Source: Ophiostoma sp. CBS 140.51
Taxonomy: Eukaryota > Ascomycota > Sordariomycetes > Ophiostomatales > Ophiostomataceae
Reading direction: 5' to 3'
Length of the DNA: 64,000 nucleotides
Assembly: GCA_029298735.1 (NCBI GenBank)
Contig: JANSLP010000020.1
Span: forward strand, 124,001-188,000
Of the stretch, positions 47,206 through 59,202 are shown one piece after another. The first letter of the stretch is position 1, and the number at the start of each line of letters is the position of its first letter. Position numbers and translations under genes: made by a program. The notes beneath the pieces are model-generated. The model had not been told where the DNA came from, did not search any database, and was given only the letters and a program-made list of their open reading frames with translations.

Positions 47206-50131
47206 ATGTCGTCTGAGCAGCAGCTTCCCACCCGCCAGCGCCGGCCTTCGGCCACTGCTCCCATTGTGGACATTCAGGGCTCTGTCGGCCCCGCTGGCGT
47301 TACCCGCCCCAAGCACCGTCGTACTTTCACCGGCTTCGGTGCCCAGGAGATCAAGGGCGTTGAGGGTGAGCTTCCCTTACCACTCCAAGGATACAATGCT
47401 GTCGTCACTAACACCTCTAGCCTCCATCCCCGAGCACATGCGCGAGGCGTGGCTGAAACACCAGGCTTCCGGCTTCCAGAACAAGGAGCAATTTGAGAAG
47501 GAGGTTGTCCGCCATGTCGAGACCACCCTGGCCCGCAGTATGTTCAACTGCGACGAGACTGCCGCCTACGCCGCCACCAGTCTGGCTTTCCGTGACCGTC
47601 TGATCATTGAGTGGAACCGCACCCAGCAGCGCCAGACGTTCGCCGACTCGAAGCGCGTATACTACCTCAGTCTCGAGTTTTTGATGGGCCGCGCCCTCGA
47701 CAACGCCATGCTCAACATTGGCGAAAAGGAGGTTGCTCAGAGTAAGTCTCCCAACACGGAGCAATTTTATTTGTGACGCATGCGGCTAACAAAATAGACG
47801 GTCTGTCCGAGCTTGGTTTCCGCGTTGAGGACATCATCTCGCAGGAGCACGATGCTGCTCTGGGTAACGGTGGTCTCGGTCGCCTGGCTGCCTGCTTCCT
47901 CGACAGTCTTGCATCGCTCAACTACCCTGCTTGGGGTTACGGTCTGCGCTACCGCTACGGTATTTTCAAGCAGGAGATCATTGACGGTTACCAGGTTGAG
48001 GTGCCCGACTACTGGTTGGACTTTAACCCCTGGGAGTTTCCCCGTCACGACGTGACTGTTGATGTACGTGCCCCCCCCCCCCCCCCCCACCATGTGAGAT
48101 TGAAGGCGAATTGGTGCTAACAGGCCAGATCCAATTCTACGGCAATGTCAGCAAGACGACCGACGAGTCTGGCAAGGTCACTGCTCACTGGCAGGGCGGC
48201 GAGCTGGTCCGCGCCGTGGCCTACGATGTGCCCATTCCTGGCTACGCTACGCCCTCGACCAACAACCTGCGTCTGTGGTCCAGCCAGGCCTCTGGCGGCG
48301 AGTTTGATTTCCAAAAGTTCAACAACGGCGATTACGAGAGCTCCGTCGCCGACCAGCAGCGCGCCGAGACCATCAGCGCTGTGCTGTACCCCAACGACAA
48401 CCTCGACCGTGGTAAGGAGCTGCGCCTGAAGCAGCAGTACTTCTGGGTCGCTGCCTCGCTCTACGACATTGTTCGTCGCTTCAAGAAGACCAAGCGTGCT
48501 TGGCGCGAGTTCCCCGACCAGGTCGCTATCCAGCTCAACGATACTCACCCGACTCTGGCTATTGTCGAGCTGCAGCGTATCCTCATTGATCTTGAGGGTC
48601 TCGACTGGGATGATGCCTGGAACATTGTCCAGCAGACCTTTGGCTACACCAACCACACCGTCCTGCCCGAGGCGCTCGAGAAGTGGTCTGTTGGCCTCTT
48701 CCAGCATCTGCTGCCCCGCCACCTACAGATCATCTACGACATCAACCTGTTCTTCCTTCAGATGGTCGAGCGTAACTTCCCCAAGGATCGCGACATGTTG
48801 AGCCGTGTTTCCATCATTGAGGAGTCGCAGCCCAAGATGGTCCGCATGGCCTACCTCGCTATTGTCGGCTCCCACAAGGTCAACGGTGTCGCCGAGCTGC
48901 ACTCGGATCTGATTCGCACCACCATTTTCAAGGACTTCGTCACCATCTTCGGCCCCGACAAGTTTGTCAACGTCACGAACGGCATCACACCCCGCCGCTG
49001 GCTGCATCAGGCCAACCCTAAGCTCTCGGCTCTGATTGCCTCAAAGACGGGCGGCCCCGAGCACTTCCTCAAGGATCTGACCCTCCTGAACAAGATTGAG
49101 CTGTCGGTCAACGACCCGGCCTTCCGCAAGGAGTGGGCCGCGATTAAGCTTGCCAACAAGCAGCGCCTGGCCGACTACATCAAGACCACGACGGGCGTTG
49201 TTGTCAGCCCCCAGGCGCTCTTCGATGTCCAGGTGAAGCGTATCCACGAGTACAAGCGCCAGCAGATGAACATCTTTGGTGTCATCCACCGCTACCTGGT
49301 ACTCAAGTCCATGACCCCCGAGCAGCGCAAGAAGGTGTTGCCGCGTGTGTCCATCTTTGGTGGTAAGGCGGCTCCTGGCTACTGGATGGCCAAGCAGATC
49401 ATCCACCTCATCAACAGCGTGGGCAGCGTGGTCAACAATGACCCTGAGATCGGCGATGCTCTCAAGGTGATCTTCCTCGAGGACTACAACGTCAGCAAGG
49501 CTGAGATCATCATCCCTGCCTCGGACATTAGCGAGCACATCTCCACTGCTGGCACAGAGGCTTCGGGTACGAGCAACATGAAGTTTGTCCTCAACGGCGG
49601 TCTGATTATCGGTACTTGCGATGGTGCCAACGTACGTCCCCACCCCCACAATTTAACTTTTTTTTTTAAACTTCATTTACTAACACATTCTAGATCGAAA
49701 TCACCCGTGAGATCGGCGAGGAGAACATCTTCCTCTTCGGCAACCTGGCCGAGGATGTTGACGATCTGCGCCACCACCACACCTATGGCCAGGACCACAA
49801 GATCGACCCCAGCCTCGACAAGGTTTTCCAGGCCATCCAGAGCGGCACCTTTGGCAACGCCGATGACTTCAACGGCATGGTCGCCGCCGTCCGCGAGCAC
49901 GGCGACTTTTACCTGGTCTCGGACGACTTCCACAGCTACCTCGAGACCCAGGAGCTTGTCGACAAGTCGTACGCTGACCAGGAGCTGTGGGTCACCAAGT
50001 GCATCACGAGCGTGGCGCGCATGGGTTTCTTTAGCAGTGACCGCTGCATCAACGAGTACGCCGAGGAGATTTGGAACGTTGAGCCCCTGAAGCCCGAGAC
50101 GAGCAGCGGTGTTCCCAAGACCGAGCTGTAA
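47206..50131 (+). CDS. GPH1: Glycogen phosphorylase
   Basis: Exons 47206-47365, 47421-47741, 47798-48063, 48129-49631 and 49694-50131 encode 895 residues, close to yeast Gph1. The enzyme releases glucose-1-phosphate from glycogen in the cytosol using pyridoxal phosphate. Visible hallmarks are YYLSLEFLMGRAL, ALGNGGLGRLAACFLDS, AIQLNDTHPTLAIVELQR, VTNGITPRRWL, KRIHEYKRQ and the cofactor motif EASGTSNMKFVLNGG with the PLP lysine at about residue 734. The N-terminal 50 residues carry Ser/Thr/Arg-rich sequence (TRQRRPSATAP) of the type phosphorylated in fungal phosphorylases. The third intron starts with GTACGTG followed by 18 C residues; its acceptor must be at 48128, since the AG five bases earlier would shift the frame. 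Confidence 0.97.
48071..48088. repeat. Run of 18 C in a GPH1 intron
   Basis: A homopolymer of 18 C starts seven bases into the intron 48064-48128, directly after the splice donor GTACGTG. Confidence 0.9.
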
Positions 50132-53100
50132 GAGCTGTAAAAGAAGAGGCACGATAGGTGCAACATTGGACATAAGGCTGGCTACATTTTTATTTTTTGC
50201 CGTTTAAGCTTTCAGGTGTTTTTCGTTTATAATGTTTCGTCTTACTTTTAGGTCTACTGTTCGTTTGAATACTATGGAATGCACTTTGTTGGAAATGGGA
50301 CTACGCGAGAAAAAAAAATTAACAAACGGAATGCTTTCCTTCCTTCCTAAATTGATACCATTGCCGTATCAGTAATGGGTGTACGAGATCGTCGATTTGA
50401 TCTTTAGCTTTCACCGCATCGCCGATAATTCACAAGTCCATGACTCTTTCTTGGTAGGGGACAATGCATATTTCTTTTCACTCAATGATATTTTCATTAT
50501 GCAATTTTTGCTTTGCTGTCTCCTCGTCGGCCGAGTGCGTTCACATTGCATGATGTTCCCTTCGTTGTGGAGGCTGCTGCTGTGGTTACTTCTGTGGCGC
50601 TTTTTTCAGTGTGGTCTCATGACCACATGCACAATGACGAAAGACTAAAGAAAGGAAGCCTTTAGGGACGAGGGACAACAGACAACGACGCGCCCCTCAT
50701 CCTCAGGCCTATGAGAAGGCTCGGAGCGAGAAACGAAAGAAGGGTAAAAGTCCAACGAAATAAAGCGACATTGAAAAAGAAAGTCGGGAGCACGGGCCAG
50801 AGTCTCTTGGGTGGATTCGGGGTTTGACAGCTGGTCGGCAGTGGGCATTGTGTCTTGTTGTGAGAGTGAGGTGAGGGGCTGCAGTCTGGTGTGCCAAGCC
50901 CAATGCTGTTAGACGTTACAATGTCCGAACGGTGACAGTATCGTGGCTGTTTATGTCCCAGCGCCTATGCGGGTGCAGGCGGTATATTTTTTTCGTTCTT
51001 TACTTTTTTTTTCTATTATCTGTTTTATTCTACACTCTAGACTTTCATCCCCCTCCATTTCCCCTTTGCGGTGTTAGTTCCGTGTGCTGTCTGTTGTCGT
51101 CTCTCTGTCTCTTCCCCCTTCATCACGACATTTAGTGCGGGAGAGCGACGACAAAAACTCGATGATGTCATTGTGCATGAAGTTTGTCTTTTGGGGCAGG
51201 AGCTGGGGGTGGAAACATACCCGTCCCGTTTTTTTAAGAGGGCAGGGGAGGTCAGCACCAGTGGGGCGCCATTTTCCAAGCGAATTAAATTCAAACTATG
51301 CAACAGTAGCAACGGGCGCAATATCTAAAAACCATCTGGCCTTGAAAGAAGAAGAAGGAAGGAAATAGAATAAGTGAAGAAGATGTCAACAAAAAATAGA
51401 AACGACCCTTGGTCGATCACTCTATGTGGAGCAGTGGCTTGAATGGCTTGAATGGCAATGTCACTTTCGCCGCGGAAGGGCTGTGATGAGAGATAAGGGA
51501 CGGAAGTGTAGTCGAACATTCATATCTCTAAGAGACTTGACAGACGTGACCCAAAAGAAAGCCATGAAAAAATGGTCTGGAAAAAACCCAACATCATGGA
51601 CTGCGAACTGCCAAAACTAATAACGCATGGACGTGCCAACCATCTTTCAGAAAGTACGCAGTATCATTCCTCAACGTTTTGTCAGTTGAAGTCCCTTCTC
51701 CACAAACGTCGGAAAGCGCCGCAAGGCAAAGACACGCCACAAGGGACGTTGTCAAAACCGTCTTTGCTTTTTCGCAGCCTGTCATGGCATGTTGGATCTG
51801 GGACTGTCCTTGGAGTGTAGCATAGGGCAAAAAAGGGACCATGTACGGCCAGGACCCTGTGACGCTCAGTGACGTGACTGACTTTTTTCTTTTGCTGTGC
51901 TCGCTAGAGCAGGTGTGGGCTGCCGGTCGGTCCCTTTACCGTAGTATGGCATGGCCCATTCGCCTCTTGGTTTATTTTTATTTCCTATGATTTTCTTTTA
52001 TTGTGGGTAAAACGGGAGCACTTGTCAGATAGTTTGACAGCTTTCCAACAATGAGCTCTACAAGCAAACTTCTAGGACACTTACATTACGCACGATCTAG
52101 CCAACAGGTAACTTTGTTGTCCCACAAACGATGGCACGCGAGAGGTGGGCTCTTGTTCCTCTCATGCTCTTGTGGAGTGAAGCTTGTGAGACAACATCAT
52201 GCAGGGCAGGGCGGGCGCGAGAGAGAGAAAGCAATGGACGAGGTCATTGTCGTTGCATCGGCGTCCTTTGAGGCTCAGGATGGTGCCCATTTACGGTGGA
52301 CGCCAGGGGTTTGACGGGGCCTGGAGGGGCCGTTCGCCGATATAGCAAACAGAAACGCAAATGAAAAAAGAGTCAACGGCATCATTGATGCACATATTCG
52401 GGATGCAGGAAGGGGGCCGAAGGGCGGGCTCTGACTGGGGCAAGGGGCATGCAGCGCGAGTAAAGAAAAAAGGGACCATGAGAGCCCAGGAGCTAATGCC
52501 TCTTAGCTGAACGGAAAACAGCAAGATGCCGTCTGAAAGAGACTACGAAGTCGAAGTGAATTATCGTGGTGTGCTCGTCGTGTGCCGTCGAGTGGCACGG
52601 TCGGGAGTGTGGTGCGCGGCGTGGGGCCTGAACCGTGGGCTCTGGAACAGGAGAGAAGAACAAAAACATTGAAAAGAGACAAAAAGGGTTTGGCGGCTAG
52701 CGTCCGTGCTCGCGAAAGTATCAATTGTCACTGACGGCATGACGTCATTTTGGACCAGGGGAGAGATTTTTTGCTATTTGGGGTGGGGGGAAGGAACGAA
52801 GGGTGCTATGCCCCCCTCTACCGAGAAATAGCCTGTGAGCCTGTCATACCGTCGAGCTAAATGCAATGCACAATTGGAGCCCAATACTGCGGCGAGGAAA
52901 GAGAGCGCACAGAGCCACGTTGTGAGAAACAAGAAAAGACCTGCCGGGGGCCTGGTTTCACGATGGGGAAGGTGTGAAGAGATGAGAGGTGGGGAAAGAG
53001 CGATGAGGGGGGAAGACGTACGTACTTCGTACACACAACGTAGGAGTGGTCCGGAGACACTGCTCCTTTTTCTTTTTCCTTCTCCATTTGTTTTGCTATG

Positions 53101-55223
53101 CGCTCGCAATTACCACGTACACGGGATAGCCTCCGGGACGATGACCCGCTGTCTTTTTGGCCTTTTGTTGTCTATTTGCTTTTCTTCCTCGGCTTATCTG
53201 CTAGCAGCAAAAATACCGTCAAAAGCTACCCGGTGCCTTGTTACTCTCTTTTTCCTGCTAGGCCGCCCGGGCACATTGGCCTTCCGGGGAAATTTATCAA
53301 TAGTGCTACCCCAAGGGATTGGAGGAACATCGAGGAGGAAGAAAGAAAGAAATAAGAAAAAGGTGGCTTGTATACGAGTTTACGAGAGATGATGTAGCCG
53401 GAGAGAAGCCCGGATTGTGTCGAAGCGGATGGAAAAAAGACAGAGGCAGAGAGGAGATTATGGACGAAAGGAAAGTCAATCATAAGAAGCCTTTTCATGA
53501 AGTCTAGATCACGACCATCGTGAGGCTCTAGCCTTCTAGAGTAATAAAAATACAAATTCAAAATATAAATATAAATACATAGTAAATTAGCAGCTTGTCA
53601 GTGTGCTTCGTGAGGCAGTCGCGTCGATCAGGACCTGGCCCTGGGCCCTGGGATGCCCCTTCTGTTTTGGCGTGGTGTCGTGGTGCTTGTGGTGCTTTTA
53701 GTCCTTCTTGTCTCCTTCACTCTGCCCCCCCTCTCGCTCGCACCAGCAGTGGAGGTGGTGACCCATTTTTCTCATGTCCAGAGCTCGCTACCGCGTCGAC
53801 CACTCTGGATCGAGAAAACGCGGGACAGAAAGACATCGGCCTTGTTTCTGATTCTCACTCTGGATCTCGATCCCTTCAGCCTGTGGCCCTCCCGGCGCAA
53901 CGAGACTAGAACCACGCGCAGAAAAAAAAAGTCAAAAAGAAGAAGAGGTAGGTGGTCCCCCTGGATTACTTTTCTTCGTTTTCGTGTTTGTTGTTCTCTT
54001 GTTTTAATAAACAACCATCGCCCAATTTCTACTTTTTTAAATCTTCCCCTTTCCACTTCAAAAATTTGCCTTTTCGATTTACTGTTCGTCCAATTCACAA
54101 TCCACCACCATCCAAGACAACTCCCTAGCCGAAGCCTTTCGCTGTCTAATCGCCCAATAAGCCCTTTTTTCACCGCTCCTCGCCTCCCTTCAGCAGCGCT
54201 ACTAAGCAATAGCGCAGGCGAAATTGTCAAAAATAAAAACGACAACGGCAGCTGCCCTCAGGCGAAAACGAACCGAAACAGCAGGCGCGAAGACAGCAGA
54301 ACAGCCTTCTCAATCAGGCCAATTCTTGAGCTTCCGGGGCTCTGTCTGCGCATCTACCCACTGTTCCTTCCCACAGAAGAACAGAACCCTTTTTGGTGCA
54401 TTTTTGCCACTCTGCATCCATACCCTCAGGCACAGTGGAGACGGGAAAGAACGAACCGCAATCAGGCAGTCGTAACTCCCGAAGAACGAGAAGAGAACTG
54501 TGGGAAACGGAGCCGAAGAGAAACGGAAATCTCAATTGTCAACTTCCAGTCTCAATTTCTCTCCTTTTCACCTTCTTTGCATCTATTTGCATCTTCCTCG
54601 CACTCCAAAACCGCGAACAAACGACCATCCCCAAACCCCGCGCGACGATACAAACAGCCCCCCAGGCACGCACTGCACGGTTGTAACGGCACTACCAAAC
54701 GCCCCCAAAATCCTCCTCCTCTCCAACAGTGGTCCCTAGTCAGGCCGCTTTCAGACGCAGCGAAGCTCGTTCGCACCCCTCAGACACTCCCAAGACTCCC
54801 CAAGCACTTGAGGCACTCTTGGTGGCACTCTCCCCCAGACCAACAGACGCACTGTGACCTCAGGGCCCAGGCCAAGAACAAACTGATTGTCACAGGCTTT
54901 TGCCGCGTATTTTATGGCCTAGAACCTGTCCGTCCGTTTCCTTCTGGCGAACTCGAAACCAGGTTTCTTCTTTCTACCTACAACAACCTCTTTCTTCTCC
55001 CCAGAATCTGAGGCTCGCTTTCTAGCTTTCTTTTTCTGACCCATTCACCATCTCTTCTTCTTTCCCCTCTCTCCATTCACATTCGCTTTTTGCATCTTTT
55101 GCGCAATCGCTTTCGTCCTTTCGCTCTCATCGAACGGATTTCTGAGAAAGCTTCTCTCTCCCTTTACAACTTTTTTGATTGTCATCTCCCCGCGACGGAA
55201 ACCCCGCCACCACAATCGACACT
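50132..55223. other. 5.1-kb gene-poor region upstream of HOG1
   Basis: No convincing gene. The GPH1 3' UTR is at the left. The region has purine/pyrimidine-biased blocks, an ACGTACGTAC-type tract at about 53020-53030 and an AT-rich AAATATAAATA tract at 53546-53583. From 53600 the DNA holds a 452-codon plus-strand ORF (53653-55011) with a hydrophobic start but no recognisable domain. The last 200 bp before HOG1 are pyrimidine-rich, as in a leader. A donor-like GGTAGGT at about 53947 and acceptor-like CCCCAG at about 55005 could bound a long leader intron; this is speculative. Confidence 0.5.
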
Positions 55224-56736
55224 ATGGCCGAGTTCATTCGCACCCAGATATTCGGAACGACGTTTGAGATCACGTCCAGGTAAGAATTGCGCCCGCCCAC
55301 CACATCCGTCTGAGAAGATTCCTACGCAGCGTCCACGTTGTGCTCTGTGTGCACGTTTTGCCCTTTTGGGTGTCATTGTCGTCCTTCGTCTTTTTTCGGC
55401 CTTCGCAGCGACTAACTGTGTGCTTTTCGTTTTTTCTGTACAGATACTCTGATCTCCAGCCCGTTGGTATGGGCGCTTTCGGTCTCGTTTGGTATGTTCA
55501 ACCCATCAACCCCGCTCCTCACTTTTTGAGCTTTATGCGAGCATAACAACTTGAGCACTTTGCTGACCGTACAACCCTACAGCTCTGCCCGCGATCAGCT
55601 CACGAACCAAAATGTCGCCATCAAGAAGATCATGAAGCCCTTCAGCACCCCCGTCCTCGCCAAGCGGACGTACCGTGAGCTTAAGCTGCTCAAGCACTTA
55701 CGGCACGAGAATGTCATCTCCCTCTCCGACATCTTCATCTCTCCCCTCGAGGATATGTACGTATTCGACTGCGATGTAACCTCCCTTTCATCAACCATCG
55801 CTGACACGGCGCAGCTACTTCGTCACCGAACTTCTTGGCACAGACTTGCACCGCCTGCTTACCTCCCGGCCACTGGAGAAGCAATTCATCCAGTACTTCC
55901 TCTACCAGATCATGGTATGTCAATCTCGCCCATCTCTCTACAGCGGCATGTTCCAGAATGCTAACGCCTCCCCTCTAGCGCGGCCTGAAATACGTCCACT
56001 CCGCCGGTGTTGTGCACCGTGATCTCAAGCCCAGCAATATCTTGGTGAACGAGAACTGTGACTTGAAGATTTGCGATTTCGGCCTGGCTCGCATTCAGGA
56101 CCCCCAGATGACCGGCTACGTCTCAACACGCTACTACAGAGCCCCCGAAATCATGCTCACGTGGCAAAAGTACGATGTTGAGGTCGACATCTGGAGTGCA
56201 GGCTGTATCTTTGCCGAGATGCTGGAGGGCAAGCCCCTCTTCCCCGGCAAAGACCATGTCAACCAATTCTCTATCATCACCGAGCTCCTGGGCACGCCCC
56301 CAGACGATGTCATCAACACGATTGCTAGTGAGAATACGTTGCGGTTTGTCAAGTCTCTGCCGAAGCGGGAACGTCTACCCCTGCGGAACAAGTTCACCAA
56401 CGCCGACGATTCGGGTAAGTCCCATCTTCTCTCCATTCTAATTAATTGCTCCCACTAACCTCCTCAGCTATCGACCTGCTCGAGCGGATGCTGGTGTTTG
56501 ATCCCAAGAAGAGAATAACGGCCACCGAGGCCCTTGCCCACGAGTACCTCGCTCCCTATCACGACCCCACCGACGAGCCCGTTGCCGAAGAGAAGTTCGA
56601 CTGGAGCTTCAACGATGCCGATCTCCCGGTCGACACATGGAAGATTATGATGTACTCGGAGATCCTAGACTACCACAACGTCGAGCCCGACGCAGCTGCC
56701 CAGCAGATCGAAGGCCAGTACGTCACCGCCCAATAA
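55224..56736 (+). CDS. HOG1: Hog1/OS-2 stress-activated MAP kinase
   Basis: Exons 55224-55279, 55444-55491, 55583-55756, 55815-55914, 55979-56414 and 56468-56736 encode 360 residues. The kinase is the last step of the osmotic and oxidative stress cascade, activated by the Pbs2-type MAPKK and moving to the nucleus. It has the Gly loop VGMGAFGLV, the ATP lysine in NVAIKKI, the catalytic loop [13 protein letters not shown] in ICDFGLARI, and the activation lip [14 protein letters not shown] with Thr171-Gly-Tyr173, the p38/Hog1-type TGY. The common-docking region (about residue 300-316, [17 protein letters not shown]) and the tail ending YVTAQ fit the fungal family. Introns are 53-164 nt with consensus ends. 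Of the six exons the second is only 48 nt. Confidence 0.97.
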
Positions 56737-59202
56737 AGGCGGATATCAACGGACTGATACCCCCCTGTTTTTGGAAGGCAATTCGCGCGCGCACTCCCTT
56801 CACGGCACCTTCATCTTTTTTGGCCCTTGTCACCCCCCCGAACAAAATCTATTTTATGATTTCTCCCGAAGACACGAAAAACACGGACTGTATGGGCGTT
56901 AATTTTTGGGCAAGACGAGAGCGAAATTTTTGTTTCCCCCTCTTGTTTTTTGTTTCGTCTGTTCTGTCGTCCTGGAGAAACGGCAAAATATTGTGCTCCC
57001 GTGGCGTCGTAGCGAGACGAGGATTATATCTGGTCTGGTATAATGCAGGAGAAAAAGAATTACAAGGACGAAAAAAAGAACAAAAAAAGAAAAGGGCGAG
57101 GCACAGTAAAACGCGCCCGGCATGGGGAAGGAAGGTGCAGACAAAAACCACTACAGGATGGAGACAGAAGGGCGGCGCCACGAAAGGGCTTTGGAGTAAT
57201 GCGAGTGTAATGCGAAGCTTCTTTTTATTTGTTCACGACTATTTTCTTGTCCCTATATTTTCTTCCCTTTTCTTATGTCTATATACTACTTGCTATTTTC
57301 TTGCGACCTTTGTTTGGACTTGGACACAAGGCTAGAACAGCTTGTCTCCTGCTTGTTTCTATTTCTTCTCTTGTTTGTTTATATCTCTTTCACAGTTTAA
57401 GGAGCAATCTCAATTTTCAACGCATCCTCTGAATTTAACATCGTGACCATCGCTACACGAACGATCATCTACAGCGTCATTCCTCTCATCTCGTCCTCGT
57501 GGTGGTTGCGGCCTTTGTGCGTCCATAAAAGCTACCATCTTACGGTCCTTTGGGGTAGAGGAGGGCTGATGACGGGCAGATACATATGCAAGACACGCTG
57601 GCATTTTGTGTAAGCTATGTCTCTTCTGTAATATGGCCACCGGTCATATGCCGCTGCTTATATCGCTTCTGCAGTGTGTGCGTGGTGGCTGCAGGGCGTA
57701 CGTGCGTTGCATGTGCCCGACAGCAAACTGTCTTGACTCCGGCTCCGATCTCTCGTCTCCTCGACGATTCCACTGTTGCTTTCCAATATTCCTCCATTCC
57801 TACACATCGACCCTTGCTGGCCATTTGGCCTCCTGTCCTCAGACAATGCCGTCTTGGCATCTGTTTTCTTGCTGCATCGTCTTTGGTACTCTCCTTTACA
57901 AGCCTTTTCTGTCTTCTCCCCTTCTTTGGTACAGGATCTTCATCTGATCTTTTTGCCTGCCCCCTTTGCCTCTTTTTCTTATTTTGCTAAATTGTAGTTT
58001 GCCACATGTCTGCCGAATGTTTTTTGACAGTCCTTTTCCACAAAACTGCAATGCCGATCTTACGCCGGAAGACCCTCGTGCCTTTTTTGGTGTCTCTCAC
58101 CACCCCTTTTAACGTTTTGTTCTCAATCTTAACAACTTTATAAGGATAATATTAATATTTTCTCCACACTCAATCTGTGCGTTGACTATCTGGCATTATC
58201 AAGACTCTTGATGGTTTGTTGACAGCTGCCATTATCAGGAGATCGGAGAGAACTCTCAACTTCAACAATGACAACGCTAGTCAAAAAAGTGCCAACAAAC
58301 CAAAACGTCCAGATTTAGCGCATGCCATGTGCTTTAATTTTGCCCTCTATGCGAGAGATCGGAAAGAAGGAGCGACAAGGGGTTTTGGCAGCACGCTAAA
58401 GTCTGTTTCCCATAGGGCGGTTCCAGCTCCCAAAAGCCGTCCGTGAGACGGCACTTTCCCCCCCAAATTGGGCCCCTTGTGGTGAGAAAAACCGTCACAG
58501 CTAACATTAATTATTGTCATTTGCTGCAGCTAAGATAAAGTAGAAGACAAAACAGCAGGAACGAACGACTCTCAACACCGCCTTTTCACATTCCGTTCGT
58601 TCTTGCCTTGAACGACGTCTGTCCTCCTTTTTGTTGACCTTCTTTTTTTGCACTTCTGTCTTTCTTTTTGCCTCACTTTGTTCTTTTCTTCCTACAGAGG
58701 AACTCGGTACTTTTTATTTCCAACCTCTCGGACGAAACCACGTCGCATCGGCGGCCCCAGCAGTCAGGATAACGAGGGTGTGCGACATCAGCTCCCACTT
58801 TTTTCCTCTTTCCCAAAACTCCCCTCTTTTTTTCCACTCTCGATTCTTTTGTCACTACCATTCTTTTGATGCGTCTCCTTTTTCGACGTCGAACATTCGA
58901 ATCCGTAAACGATTCTTTCGACAAGACACTCAACTCCTATCCTTTTCTCTCCACGACGCGAAACGGCGAACACGCTGCGTCGGCCCCAATTCTCGAATCT
59001 CCGGGCCGCTTCCCCTGAATCGACATCGGCCCTCCCTTCCTTAGACTCGGACCACTCCCCGATCTCACGGGAGATACCACATCTCTCGACAGAGCCGCAT
59101 TCAACGCATAGACCCCGATATCACTCTTTGGCCGGCCTCTCACCACGACGGTTGCATCGTGAACGAACAATAGGGGCTTTAGGGGGCTAGGATACGCACA
59201 CA
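56737..59202. other. HOG1-AVL9 intergenic region
   Basis: In 2.5 kb no gene is supported. The HOG1 3' UTR is probably followed by A/G-rich DNA at about 57040-57100, T-rich stretches to about 58200, and a pyrimidine-rich leader from about 58560. ORFs up to 232 codons overlap the HOG1 3' end or biased tracts and have no domains. Confidence 0.55.
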
